Shown here in pieces: positions 55,170 to 63,698 of a DNA stretch of 64,000 bases (positions are counted from its first letter, which is position 1; each line of letters opens with the position of its first letter). The stretch is from UBA7672 sp038326205 (lineage in GTDB: Bacteria; Pseudomonadota; Alphaproteobacteria; Caulobacterales; Hyphomonadaceae): positions 1-64,000 of the forward strand of contig JBBQJV010000011.1 of NCBI GenBank assembly GCA_038326205.1, read 5' to 3'. The position numbers were made by a program, and so were the translations under genes. The notes beneath the pieces are model-generated. The model had not been told where the DNA came from. It saw only the letters and a list, made by a program, of their open reading frames with translations, and ran no database searches.

Positions 55170-56084
55170 ATGACTGTTGTCAGTCACAAGAGGACACAGG
55201 AGAAGCCTGGGGGCACGATGGCGGGCGGTTTTCTGCTCGTGCTGTCCATTGCGGCATTCTTCAGCGCTGCATGGATGGTATTCCAGGCGATTACGACGGG
55301 TGAGGGCGGCGGCGATCCCGTGATGGTCGCAGTCTATATCGTGGGCGCGGGCGTTGTTGTGCTTGCCGCAATTCTCATCCTCTCGGGGCTCTATTCGTTG
55401 CAGCAGAATGAAAGCGCGGCGATCACCCTGTTCGGCAACTATAAGGGCACGGATCGCAAGCCGGGCCTGCGCTGGGTCGTGCCGTGGTATTCGCGCAAGA
55501 AGATCTCGCTACGCGTGCGCAACGTCACCTCTCAAACGCTCAAGGTGAACGACAAGAAGGGCAACCCGATCGAGATCGCAGCGGTTGTGGTGTGGCGCGT
55601 GGTCGATACGGCGCAGGCTTTGTTCGATGTCGACGACTACGATACGTTCGTGAACATCCAGATCGAGACAGCCCTGCGCGAGATTACCTCGCACTTCGCC
55701 TACGATCATGGTGAAGGGGAGGAACCGACCCTGCGAGCGGACGCAGACAAGGTGGGCGACAGGCTGCGCGCCGCGCTCAACGAGCGTGTCAGTGTTGCCG
55801 GCATCACCATCGACGAGGCTCGTATCTCGCACCTGGCGTATGCGCCGGAGATTGCTTCTTCGATGCTGCGCAGGCAGCAGGCTGAAGCGGTCCTCGAAGC
55901 CCGCGCGATGATTGTGCACGGCGCCGTGTCGATGGTTGAAAGCGCGCTTCAGCAATTGTCCGAACGCGAAATCGTCGTACTGGATGACGAACGCAAGGCG
56001 GCGATGGTGTCGAACCTGCTCGTTGTGCTGTGCGCTGACCGCGAGGCTCAGCCCGTGGTCAACACAGGCACGCTGTACCAGTAA
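55170..56084 (+). CDS. SPFH/Band 7 domain membrane protein
   Basis: The 304-residue protein has two N-terminal helices (about residues 20-42 and 52-74), then a prohibitin/flotillin-type (SPFH) domain: LQQNESAAITLFGNYKGT, PGLRWVVPWYSRKKISLRVRN, IEIAAVVVWRVVDTAQALFDVDDY and ALREITSHFAY. It forms oligomeric membrane scaffolds in its family. It is followed after 21 bp by an Arc-like gene and a small membrane protein, a recurrent arrangement in proteobacteria. Expression is probably set by the dyad. Confidence 0.92.
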   Translation: MTVVSHKRTQEKPGGTMAGGFLLVLSIAAFFSAAWMVFQAITTGEGGGDPVMVAVYIVGAGVVVLAAILILSGLYSLQQNESAAITLFGNYKGTDRKPGLRWVVPWYSRKKISLRVRNVTSQTLKVNDKKGNPIEIAAVVVWRVVDTAQALFDVDDYDTFVNIQIETALREITSHFAYDHGEGEEPTLRADADKVGDRLRAALNERVSVAGITIDEARISHLAYAPEIASSMLRRQQAEAVLEARAMIVHGAVSMVESALQQLSEREIVVLDDERKAAMVSNLLVVLCADREAQPVVNTGTLYQ

Positions 56085-56105
56085 CTCCAACCTAGAACGG
56101 CGTAT

Positions 56106-56306
56106 ATGCCATCGCCCGGCAAGAAAGCATTTCCACTAAGGCTCGATCCGGCGCTCCACGCCGCGATCGAGCGCCTTGCCGCGCAGGATTTGCGGTCCGT
56201 CAATGCCGAGATTGAATTCCTTTTGCGCGAGGCCCTGAAGAAGCGCGGTCTCAAGCCGGAAGAAGTCGCCCGACCCGCAGACCGGCCGGGGGGGATTGCG
56301 AAATGA
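56106..56306 (+). CDS. Arc-like ribbon-helix-helix protein
   Basis: A 66-residue protein (MPSPGKKAFPLRLDPALHAAIERLAAQDLRSVNAEIEFLLREAL) with the ribbon-helix-helix layout: short beta strand FPLRLDPAL, then two helices. Such Arc/CopG proteins usually bind DNA, but here the N-terminus is short and the partner SPFH gene suggests another or additional role. Its stop overlaps the next gene's ATG (ATGA). Confidence 0.85.
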   Translation: MPSPGKKAFPLRLDPALHAAIERLAAQDLRSVNAEIEFLLREALKKRGLKPEEVARPADRPGGIAK

Positions 56307-56458
56307 CCCGGCGCAATCAAGACGACATCATTCTTGTCTGCGCCGCCTTCGGCCTGCTTCTGGGGCTCATCGCCTTCCTGAAAGTGATGGTGTCGCCGCC
56401 TTCGTCGCAGGCCTCGGTATCGGCGCCCCCGGGGGGGATTGGCGCTTGGGCCGCCTGA
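56303..56458 (+). CDS. 51-residue small membrane protein
   Basis: Read directly from the sequence: MTRRNQDDIILVCAAFGLLL, one hydrophobic helix (about residues 9-32), then a Pro/Ser/Gly-rich tail ending GAWAA. The start shares ATGA with the stop of the Arc-like gene, so translation is coupled. It is the third member of the SPFH-Arc operon and probably associates with the SPFH protein in the membrane. Confidence 0.75.
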   Translation: MTRRNQDDIILVCAAFGLLLGLIAFLKVMVSPPSSQASVSAPPGGIGAWAA

Positions 56459-56559
56459 GACGGCCTGACAACGGCTTATCCAACCCATTCCGTCAGTGGC
56501 AATACGGCGCCTTGCAGCGCTGCCCCATAGAGCAGACGTTCGCGAAAGAGGTGCGCTGC

Positions 56560-57351
56560 ATGTCCAACGCTGATCGTAACGATGCCCTGAATGTCGTCGT
56601 CAGCAAGGTACCGGCCGTCACGCTGGGTTTCTGGGCGATCAAGATCCTCGCCACAACGCTGGGAGAAACCGGCGGCGACACCGTCTCGATGACGATGGAC
56701 CTCGGCTATCTCTCCAGCACGTTCATCTTCCTCGGCATTCTCCTCGTTCTGGTGATCGCCCAGATCATGGCGAAGCGGTTCAACGCCTGGCTCTACTGGG
56801 CCACAATCATTGCCTCGACCACGGCCGGCACGACGATGGCGGACTTCGCAACCCGTTCGCTCGGTATTGGCTATGCAGGTGGTTCTGCGATTCTGCTGAC
56901 TTCCGTCATTGGCGTGCTGTTGATCTGGCAGCTCAGCGAGAAAAGCATATCGGTCGACACAGTGAACACGCCGCGCGTCGAGATCTTCTACTGGGCCGCG
57001 ATCACCATTTCGCAGACGCTGGGCACGGCGCTCGGCGACTGGCTGGCGGATGATGCCGGTGTCGGCTTTCTCGGCGGCGCAGGGGTGTTCGCCGCAGCGC
57101 TGGCCCTTGTCGCAGCGCTTTACTTCTGGACCAGTATTTCGCGCGCTTTGCTGTTCTGGGCGGCCTTCATTCTCACGCGCCCTCTTGGCGCCACGGTGGG
57201 TGACTTCCTCGACAAACCGCTAGCGAATGGCGGGTTGGAGTTAAGCCGTCCCATCGCGACGGCCGTGCTCGGCGTGCTGATCCTCGCCGGCATCCTGTTT
57301 CTGCCTCAACGCGCAGGCGGCCATCCGGGAAAATCTCCGCCAGCAATCTAG
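56560..57351 (+). CDS. DUF347-repeat (COG4705) membrane protein
   Basis: The 263-residue protein has about eight membrane helices in repeated units, each with a T-LGxTxGD-like motif: KILATTLGETGGD, YWATIIASTTAGTTMADFATRSLGIGYAGGS, YWAAITISQTLGTALGDWLADD and FILTRPLGATVGDFLDKPLANGG. These are DUF347 repeats. The family's name-linked role (amylopullulanase regulation) is not established; transport or metal/anion binding is a reasonable guess. Convergent with ada. Confidence 0.88.
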   Translation: MSNADRNDALNVVVSKVPAVTLGFWAIKILATTLGETGGDTVSMTMDLGYLSSTFIFLGILLVLVIAQIMAKRFNAWLYWATIIASTTAGTTMADFATRSLGIGYAGGSAILLTSVIGVLLIWQLSEKSISVDTVNTPRVEIFYWAAITISQTLGTALGDWLADDAGVGFLGGAGVFAAALALVAALYFWTSISRALLFWAAFILTRPLGATVGDFLDKPLANGGLELSRPIATAVLGVLILAGILFLPQRAGGHPGKSPPAI

Positions 57352-58412
57352 AACAGGGTCTGCCCCGTGTGCCGGCGTTCGTGATCGAGCAGCCACTGCT
57401 TGCGCCATAGTCCGCCCGCATAGCCCGTCAGTGTTCCGTCCGCGCCGATGACGCGATGACAGGGCAGGATGATCGCACAGCGATTGAGCCTGTTCGCATT
57501 AGCGACGGCGCGAACGGCGGTCGGGCGTCCGATGCGTGTCGCCATCTCTTGATATGATCGCGTCACGCCGGGCGGTACCCGGCGCAGTTCGTCCCATACC
57601 TGGTTCTGGAATTCGGTGCCGGCCCCCGCAATCTTTGATTTGAAATCCAGCGTCTTGCCGGCGAAATAGTCCGCCAGTTCCTTGCGGATCAACTTCAGCG
57701 CCCTCGTGTCGCCCGGCAGCACCGTCGCGTTGAACTGCTTGCGATAGCGGTTGACGTGTTCTTCCAGCTTCTTGCGCTCGACAAACTCGAGCATGTGCAG
57801 GTGTGTGTCGTCGGCCACGACGAACATCGGGCCGAGCGGCGTATCGATCCAGTCCATCGCGAAGATCTGCGCCGCGCGCGACTTGATGGGCGCCTCGCCA
57901 AAGGTTTTCGCGAAGGCCTCACGGAAACCGCTGCCGGATTCAAATCCTGCATCCAGTTGGGCCTCGATCACCGCGTCACCTTTCTTGATGGCGTTGAAAG
58001 CATGCCCCAGTCGACGCGCCCGCACATATTGAGAAAAACTCATATCGAACCGGCGCTGGAAATGCCGCCGCGCCGTCGCCGGCTCGATGCCCATGTCTTT
58101 CAGGTCGTCCTCGCTCCATTTGCGCGAAGGGTCTTCTTCCACCAGCCGCAACAACTTCTCGATCAACACGCCCGGCGCATTCGGATCGTCCAGCGGTCGG
58201 CACCGCTTGCAGGCGCGGAACCCTGCCGCCAGCGCCTCGTCCGCTGAGCCATAGAAAGTGATGTTCTTCGACAGGGGCGTTCGTGCCGGACAAACCGGCC
58301 GACAGAAAATCCCGGTTGTCTTCACCCCAACATAGACAACGCCGTCCAGCTCCGGGTCGCGGCGCAGGATGTGCTCGTAGAGTTTGTCGTGATCCGGCAG
58401 GTGGTTCAGCAT
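57348..58412 (-). CDS. ada: bifunctional Ada: DNA-methyl sensor and O6-methylguanine methyltransferase
   Basis: Repairs alkylated DNA and activates its own regulon. The 354-residue protein has the N-terminal zinc/methylphosphotriester domain (TTGIFCRPVCPARTP and ACKRCRP), an AraC-type helix-turn-helix (ATARRHFQRRFDMSFSQYVRARRL near residues 108-131) and the methyltransferase active site ILPCHRVIGADGTLTGYAGG near residue 316. All three parts are intact. The start MLNHLPDHDKLYEHI is preferred to an upstream in-frame start that crosses into the rbfA promoter region. Confidence 0.95.
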   Translation of the reverse strand: MLNHLPDHDKLYEHILRRDPELDGVVYVGVKTTGIFCRPVCPARTPLSKNITFYGSADEALAAGFRACKRCRPLDDPNAPGVLIEKLLRLVEEDPSRKWSEDDLKDMGIEPATARRHFQRRFDMSFSQYVRARRLGHAFNAIKKGDAVIEAQLDAGFESGSGFREAFAKTFGEAPIKSRAAQIFAMDWIDTPLGPMFVVADDTHLHMLEFVERKKLEEHVNRYRKQFNATVLPGDTRALKLIRKELADYFAGKTLDFKSKIAGAGTEFQNQVWDELRRVPPGVTRSYQEMATRIGRPTAVRAVANANRLNRCAIILPCHRVIGADGTLTGYAGGLWRKQWLLDHERRHTGQTLF

Positions 58413-58574
58413 GGGTGGGTCTATTCCAGGTGTCTGGGGGCGATCTAACTGTAGGGTCAATCTAGGTGGCCAGTCAGGCCCCAGAGGCCGGAAAAACGAC
58501 ACGACCATCTCCGGCCGTCGCTTCTTCTTGCCTGACTGGTTGACAGGACCGGCCCCAGAGCCTTTGAAGCGGGG

Positions 58575-58958
58575 ATGAAACCGCCCACCCAGAGACAGCT
58601 CCGCGCTGGCGAAATAATCCGCCATGCCCTGACCGACATTCTTTCGCGCGAGAGCTTCGACGATCCCGCTCTTTATGGAAAATCCATCACCATCACAGAG
58701 GTCCGCGTCTCGCCGGATCTCAAGAACGCGACCGCGTTCGCAGCGCCCCTAGGCGGGACCGAGATGGACAAGACGATTGAGGCGATGAACCGCGTCGCAG
58801 GCTTCCTGCGCGGCCGCCTCAGCCGCGAAATCGACATGCGCTTTACGCCGATCCTGCGCTTCATCTCCGATGACAGCTATGACGAGGCGCGCCGCATCGA
58901 CGAGTTGCTGTCGTCCGAGCGCGTGCGTCGCGATCTTGAGGTCAAGGACGAGGACTGA
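58575..58958 (+). CDS. rbfA: ribosome-binding factor A
   Basis: Late 30S assembly factor needed for 16S 5'-end maturation and cold growth. The 127-residue protein (MKPPTQRQLRAGEIIRHALTD, ITITEVRVSPDLKNATAF, FLRGRLSREIDMRFTPILRFISDDSYDEARRIDELL) is full length. It is usually adjacent to infB and truB, but here infB ends 7.5 kb to the left and udk follows, so the operon has been split. Confidence 0.96.
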   Translation: MKPPTQRQLRAGEIIRHALTDILSRESFDDPALYGKSITITEVRVSPDLKNATAFAAPLGGTEMDKTIEAMNRVAGFLRGRLSREIDMRFTPILRFISDDSYDEARRIDELLSSERVRRDLEVKDED

Positions 58959-58978
58959 TCCTGCATGGCTGATCTCGC

Positions 58979-59692
58979 ATGAATGGCCCGATGTCAGATC
59001 CTGGCGGCTCACACGCCTTCATGATCGCCGTCACCGGCGGATCCGGTTCGGGCAAGACGACGCTGGCGCGCGCGCTGAGCGAGCGGTTGGGCGAGGGCAA
59101 GTGCCAGTTGGTCACCGAGGACAATTACTATTTCGGCCGTGAGCACTACGGCCCTGCCGCCCGCGCGATGAACCACGCGGAGCTCGAAAGCACGTTGAAC
59201 TTCGATGATCCCGTCAACAAGGACATGGCTCACCTGCGCCGTGATATCGAGGCGCTGAGGCGCGGCGAGACCATCGAACAGCCGGTCTATGATTTCCCCA
59301 ATCACGACCGGAAGGCAGGGGCGGTGAAGCGCATCGCATCCCGTCCCGTCGTGATCGTCGAGGGTATCCACGTCCTGTCGGATCCGTCCTTCGTGGATCT
59401 CTTCGATCTCACCGTGTTCGTCGATGCGCCGGCCGACCTCCGCCTCATCCGCCGGATCCGTCGCGACGAAACCGAACGTGGTCGCAGCGCGGAAAGCGTG
59501 ATCCAGCAATATCTCCGGTTCGTGCGCGCTGCTCAGGCGCGCTTCACGGACCCTGCGCGCCATCTGTGCGATATCATTGTTGCGTGCGAAGCAGCGCCGC
59601 CTAATCGCGACGGACCTTCCGACGCCGACGCGATCGATCGCCTCATCGCGCCGGTATGGGTGCAATTGCAAAAACTTGGCGTGGCGAGCTAG
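58979..59692 (+). CDS. udk: uridine kinase
   Basis: Phosphorylates uridine/cytidine in pyrimidine salvage. The 237-residue protein has Walker A GGSGSGKTT near residues 20-28, DNYYFGREHYG, FDDPVNKDMAHLRRDIEALRRG, YDFPNHDR and the lid RRIRRDETERGRSAESVIQQYL. A start 4 codons further (MSDPGGSHAF) is possible. 20 bp downstream of rbfA. Confidence 0.94.
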   Translation: MNGPMSDPGGSHAFMIAVTGGSGSGKTTLARALSERLGEGKCQLVTEDNYYFGREHYGPAARAMNHAELESTLNFDDPVNKDMAHLRRDIEALRRGETIEQPVYDFPNHDRKAGAVKRIASRPVVIVEGIHVLSDPSFVDLFDLTVFVDAPADLRLIRRIRRDETERGRSAESVIQQYLRFVRAAQARFTDPARHLCDIIVACEAAPPNRDGPSDADAIDRLIAPVWVQLQKLGVAS

Positions 59693-59952
59693 CGCGACTG
59701 GCTCTTCGCGCGTGCGAACTTGTACGCAGACGCACAACGGGAAACTGCAAAGTCTCCGCAGATAAGTGTGGTCAATACGTTGTCGCTCGCAAATTCGTGA
59801 GGTACGTTCATGCTATTCAGAGCCTGAAGGCTAAGTCGCCAAATGGCCGCTCTTCATACGAGCAAAATCTCCCCAGGACGCGGCGGGCGTAAGCCTGCGA
59901 ACAGATTTTGATCGGCGCTTAGGCGTCGAACCGCGCGTGCGAGGAGGAAGGC

Positions 59953-60207
59953 ATGCAAACCGAAACCGTCCGCCAGTCTCTGGATTGTCAGCCCGAGGAT
60001 GCCGCCGCGCGCGCTTCAGGGGTAAAGCGTCAATTGCAGGGTTTACTCGTTGTTGCGGCGTCAGCAGTCGCGATGATTGGTTTGGCCTTCGGCGCGATGG
60101 TGCTGCTGAGTTCTCCGGCCGGTTGGGTCATGAAGGTCGCCAATCAGGCGATGACGGATCACCAGCAGGCTGTCGTGACCAGCTTCGCGATGAATCTCGG
60201 CGACTGA
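59953..60207 (+). CDS. small single-helix membrane protein
   Basis: The 84-residue protein follows a strong GAGGAGGAAGG site. A soluble start (MQTETVRQSLDCQPEDAAARAS) is followed by one long hydrophobic helix (GLLVVAASAVAMIGLAFGAMVLLS) and a short tail (VMKVANQAMTDHQQAV). No family recognised. Confidence 0.75.
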   Translation: MQTETVRQSLDCQPEDAAARASGVKRQLQGLLVVAASAVAMIGLAFGAMVLLSSPAGWVMKVANQAMTDHQQAVVTSFAMNLGD

Positions 60208-60234
60208 CGAATCCCGGCGACTGGCAGGCGCTGA

Positions 60235-61053
60235 CTAGGCGGCGCCTTCCGATACGTCCGGCACCCCCACGACGTGGAAGCCTGCGTCGACGTGTACGAC
60301 TTCGCCGGTGATCGACCGTCCGATCGGTGACAGCAGGTAAAGCGCACAACCCGCAACGCCTTCCATCGATGTGTCTTCCTTCAGCAACGACCAGTCACGG
60401 CCCGTGCTCATGAGGCCCTTGCCGCCCTTGATGCCAGCCAGCGACAGCGTCCGCATGGCGCCTGCTGATATCGCATTCACCCGGATGCCCTTGGGCCCCA
60501 GATCGCGCGCCGCATAGCGGGTCGAAGCTTCCAGCGCTGCCTTGGCGAGGCCCATCACGTTGTAGGACGGCACCGTCCGCTCGGCGCCGAGATAGGTCAT
60601 GCAGACAATCGCACCGCCGTCGGTCATCAGCTCTGATGCGCGGCGCGAGCAGTCGATGAAGCTGTAGACGGAGATGTCCATGGCGCGGCGAAAGCCTTCG
60701 CGCGTCGTGTTCGCGACCATCGAGCCCTGCAACTCATCCTTGCCGGCAAACGCGATGGAATGGACGAGGAAGTCTAACTTTCCCCACTTTTCCTTAACCG
60801 CGGCGAACGCCGCATCCATACTGGCGTCGTCCGTCACGTCGGCCGGGATCATCGTGTCCATCCCGATCGAGGCGACCAGCGGACGCACGCGCCGCTCCAG
60901 GCTTTCGCCCTGATAGGTGAACGCGATTTCCGCGCCTTGTGCCGCCAGCTGCTGCGCGATGCCCCACGCGATCGATTTCTCGTTCGCGACGCCCATCACC
61001 AGGCCCCGCTTGCCCTTCATCAGATCGCCTGTCGGGAAGGTCCACTCGGCCAT
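60235..61053 (-). CDS. fabI: enoyl-[acyl-carrier-protein] reductase FabI
   Basis: NADH-dependent last reductive step of the fatty-acid elongation cycle. The 272-residue SDR protein has KGKRGLVMGVANEKSIAWGIA near residues 13-33, SIAFAGKDEL and the Tyr-x6-Lys active site in YNVMGLAKAALEAS near residues 158-171. Length typical; the target of triclosan-class inhibitors in the family. Monocistronic here. Confidence 0.95.
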   Translation of the reverse strand: MAEWTFPTGDLMKGKRGLVMGVANEKSIAWGIAQQLAAQGAEIAFTYQGESLERRVRPLVASIGMDTMIPADVTDDASMDAAFAAVKEKWGKLDFLVHSIAFAGKDELQGSMVANTTREGFRRAMDISVYSFIDCSRRASELMTDGGAIVCMTYLGAERTVPSYNVMGLAKAALEASTRYAARDLGPKGIRVNAISAGAMRTLSLAGIKGGKGLMSTGRDWSLLKEDTSMEGVAGCALYLLSPIGRSITGEVVHVDAGFHVVGVPDVSEGAA

Positions 61054-61194
61054 GGGGAGGCTCCTATGCTGCGTTTCGCGGGGTAGGGGGGACTGGCAGG
61101 GCAGTCAAGCGCCGCCGCCCGACAGCGGCAGTCGGCCATTGCCGCTTGCCCGGCGTGGTCTAGGATCGGCGCGGATTGCAAAGGGGACGGCACG

Positions 61195-62517
61195 TTGAGC
61201 GAACTTGGCGATCTGATCGAGGCGGCAAGCCTCGCCCCCGGAAAGAGCGGACTTCTCAAGGCGGTGATCCGCGCGGCTGAAGAGTCCGTGGAACCGGAAG
61301 AAGCCGTTCGCTGGCTCGCGGCCGGTCAACCCGCCGCCTACGAGGTGGACGCCCGGATCGCAGCGTCGGATTTTCTCACCGAAATGGGCGAGACGCCTTT
61401 CGCTCTGCGCTGGCTTGAAGGACCCGAACCCAGACTGGGCATTGCGCGCGCAAGCCTCCTGCTCGAAAGCGGCCGCACGGGCGAGGCCGCCGAAGCCTAC
61501 AGCGCGGCCATCGCCGCTGATCCTTCTCTCAAGGAAGAAACGCTCGCCGCCGCCCTGACGCCGAAACTGGCTGCCGCCGGCAGCAATGTCGTCAACCTGC
61601 GCGGTCCGCGACCCGTTGTGGCGTCAGACGAGGATGCGCCGATCAACCGCCTTGGACGTGAGCCGAAAACCTTCGCAGATGTCGGAGGTCTCGAGGACGT
61701 CAAGAAGGACATCGCGCGCAAAATCATCCAGCCTTTCCGCAATCCGTCGCTGTTCGCGAAGTTCAAGCGGAAGGCTGGCGGCGGCGTGCTGCTCTATGGC
61801 CCTCCCGGTTGCGGCAAGACGATGATCGCACGCGCTACCGCCGGAGAAGTCGGCGCCGAGTTCATCTCCATCGAGATCGCCGAAGTCCTCGACATGTATA
61901 TCGGGCAGTCGGAAAAACGGCTCGCCGCAGCGTTCGAGAATGCCCGTACGGCCAAGCCTGCCGTCCTGTTCTTCGACGAGATCGAGGCGCTGGCGGCGCG
62001 TCGGCGCTTCGGCCATGCCGATCACGGGGCCAGCCTCGTCTCGACCTTCCTCAACGAGATGGACGGCGTCAACGCCAGCAATGAAGGCGTGCTGGTTCTC
62101 GCCGCGACCAACACGCCATGGGCTATCGATACAGCATTCCGCCGTCCGGGGCGCTTTGATCGCGTGATCTTCGTACCGCCGCCGGATCGTGATGCGCGCC
62201 TGTCGATCCTCACAATGGCGATGAAGGACCGGCCGCAGGACAATGTGAACCTCGAACCCGTCGCTCAGGCGACATCGGGCTTCTCCGGCGCCGATCTCGT
62301 GGGGCTGGTCGATGAAGCGTGCGATTTCGCCATCGAGGAAAGCCTCGATTCAGGAGAGGTCGCGCCCATGCGACAGAAGCATCTCAGCGAGGCGACGATG
62401 TCGCGCAAGCCGACGACACTCGAATGGCTCAGCCAGGCGCGCAACTACGCCAAATATTCCAACGAGGGCGGGCTTTACGACGACGTCACAGCCTTCCTCG
62501 AAAAGCACGCGAAATAG
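61195..62517 (+). CDS. AAA+ ATPase with N-terminal helical repeat region
   Basis: The 440-residue protein (TTG start) has an alpha-helical N-terminal half with TPR-like AEAYSAAIAADPSL, then a Cdc48/FtsH-type AAA+ domain: FADVGGLEDVKKDI, Walker A GPPGCGKT near residue 203, Walker B AVLFFDEIEALAAR near 257-270, the SRH segment NEGVLVLAATNTPWAIDTAFRRPGRFDRVIF and the sensor GFSGADLVGLVDEACDFAIEE. There is no protease domain. An 8-bp gap separates it from the TPR membrane-protein gene; they look like one system. Substrate unknown. Confidence 0.88.
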   Translation: MSELGDLIEAASLAPGKSGLLKAVIRAAEESVEPEEAVRWLAAGQPAAYEVDARIAASDFLTEMGETPFALRWLEGPEPRLGIARASLLLESGRTGEAAEAYSAAIAADPSLKEETLAAALTPKLAAAGSNVVNLRGPRPVVASDEDAPINRLGREPKTFADVGGLEDVKKDIARKIIQPFRNPSLFAKFKRKAGGGVLLYGPPGCGKTMIARATAGEVGAEFISIEIAEVLDMYIGQSEKRLAAAFENARTAKPAVLFFDEIEALAARRRFGHADHGASLVSTFLNEMDGVNASNEGVLVLAATNTPWAIDTAFRRPGRFDRVIFVPPPDRDARLSILTMAMKDRPQDNVNLEPVAQATSGFSGADLVGLVDEACDFAIEESLDSGEVAPMRQKHLSEATMSRKPTTLEWLSQARNYAKYSNEGGLYDDVTAFLEKHAK

Positions 62518-62525
62518 GCCGCGCC

Positions 62526-63524
62526 ATGGACGGGTTCGATCGCGACGCGAATGAAAGCGCCGTGATAGCCCTGCTGCAAGCAGGCAACCCTCGCGGCGCC
62601 GAAACGCGCCTGCGCACAATGCTGGCGCAGGATCCCAACGACGCGCGTTCGCTGGCCCTGCTGGCAAGGTGCCGCTTCGAGGACAAGGACAACAAGACCG
62701 GGCTAGAGATGGCGCGCTCGGCTGCATCCATCAGCCCCGATGATCCGCTGGTGAAGGCGACGCTAACCCTCGCATTGCAACGCGCGGGCAAAGGCAGGCA
62801 GGCGCGCGATGAACAGCTCCAGCTGGCTGAGGAGGCGGCTTCCGCCACGCCAGATGATTCAGACGCGCTGTTCAACCTCGCGATCGCGCGCTTCAATTCC
62901 AACGCCTATCGCAAGGCCAAGGGCCGTCAACAGCTGCATCAATACGCCGCCGCACGCGACCTGTTCGACGATGCAGAGCGCGTTGCTGGCAGCGCCTATG
63001 CGTTGATCAACGTCGCTGCGCTGCGCCTCGATCAGTGGGACTATGCGGCGGCCGAATCCCTCGCCCAGCGCGCCATGCAGCTCGATCCGACGCGGCCCGA
63101 GATATTCGCCGTGCTTGCCGAATGCGCCATCGCCGGCAACCGACCGGTCGACGCCTATGAACTGGCGCTGGAGGCGTTGCGCCTGTCGCCGGGCGATCCG
63201 AAGGTAATGCGCATCCTCACGCGCGCCCGCGCTCGTGCACGGCCATGGCTGAAGCCGTTCCTCCCGCTGGTCGACTGGATCGTCGAGATGGACCGGCGCG
63301 GGCTGATGATCGTGCCGGTGCTGATGTTCGTCATCGCTTGCGTATTCGCCGTCTCTCTGACGTTCGATCTCCACCGCGTCGAGGCCGGCGTTGCGCCTGC
63401 AATAATCATCTCGGCCGCTTCTGGCCTTGCGTTCCTCTACACGCTGGTCAGCTATGTCACGGCGGTGCTGGCGCGGTTCCAGATCCGGCGCGATCTCCGG
63501 CGCATCTCTCTGCCGAAATTCTGA
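62526..63524 (+). CDS. TPR protein with two C-terminal membrane helices
   Basis: The 332-residue protein has four or more TPR-like units (ESAVIALLQAGNPRGAETRLRTMLAQDPNDARSL, then MARSAASISPDDPLVK, DALFNLAIARFNSNAYR and WDYAAAESLAQRAMQLDPTRPEIF) and two closing helices (LMIVPVLMFVIACVFAVSLTF and PAIIISAASGLAFLYTLVSYVTAVL). The TPR part is probably cytoplasmic and could dock the AAA+ partner to the membrane. Function unknown. Confidence 0.86.
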   Translation: MDGFDRDANESAVIALLQAGNPRGAETRLRTMLAQDPNDARSLALLARCRFEDKDNKTGLEMARSAASISPDDPLVKATLTLALQRAGKGRQARDEQLQLAEEAASATPDDSDALFNLAIARFNSNAYRKAKGRQQLHQYAAARDLFDDAERVAGSAYALINVAALRLDQWDYAAAESLAQRAMQLDPTRPEIFAVLAECAIAGNRPVDAYELALEALRLSPGDPKVMRILTRARARARPWLKPFLPLVDWIVEMDRRGLMIVPVLMFVIACVFAVSLTFDLHRVEAGVAPAIIISAASGLAFLYTLVSYVTAVLARFQIRRDLRRISLPKF

Positions 63525-63615
63525 ACTCACGCGCCAATTCGGCTCTGGGAAGGCGCAGCGACAAACTGCGAGGAGCTTGCGAAGCGTTGGCATCACTCCA
63601 CGACATTGATCGGCG

Positions 63616-63682
63616 ACCCAGACACTGCGGAAACCCAGACACTGGGGAAACCCAGACACTGGGGAAACCCAGACACTGGGAA
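63616..63682. repeat. 17-bp tandem repeat array
   Basis: Four head-to-tail copies of ACCCAGACACTGGGGAA occur with no spacers: 63616-63632 (one base change), 63633-63649, 63650-63666 and 63667-63682 (one base shorter). Located between the TPR gene and the last gene, just ahead of its ribosome-binding site. Not CRISPR-like. Confidence 0.96.
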
Positions 63683-63698
63683 ACGTGAGGAGGACGTG

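Noticed and set aside
59693..59952. tRNA or small RNA gene after udk
   Set aside because: I found no cloverleaf-like arms or terminator; the 260 bp only precede the small membrane protein gene.
63616..63682. CRISPR-like repeats
   Set aside because: The units are directly adjacent without spacers, only 17 bp long, and no cas gene is nearby.
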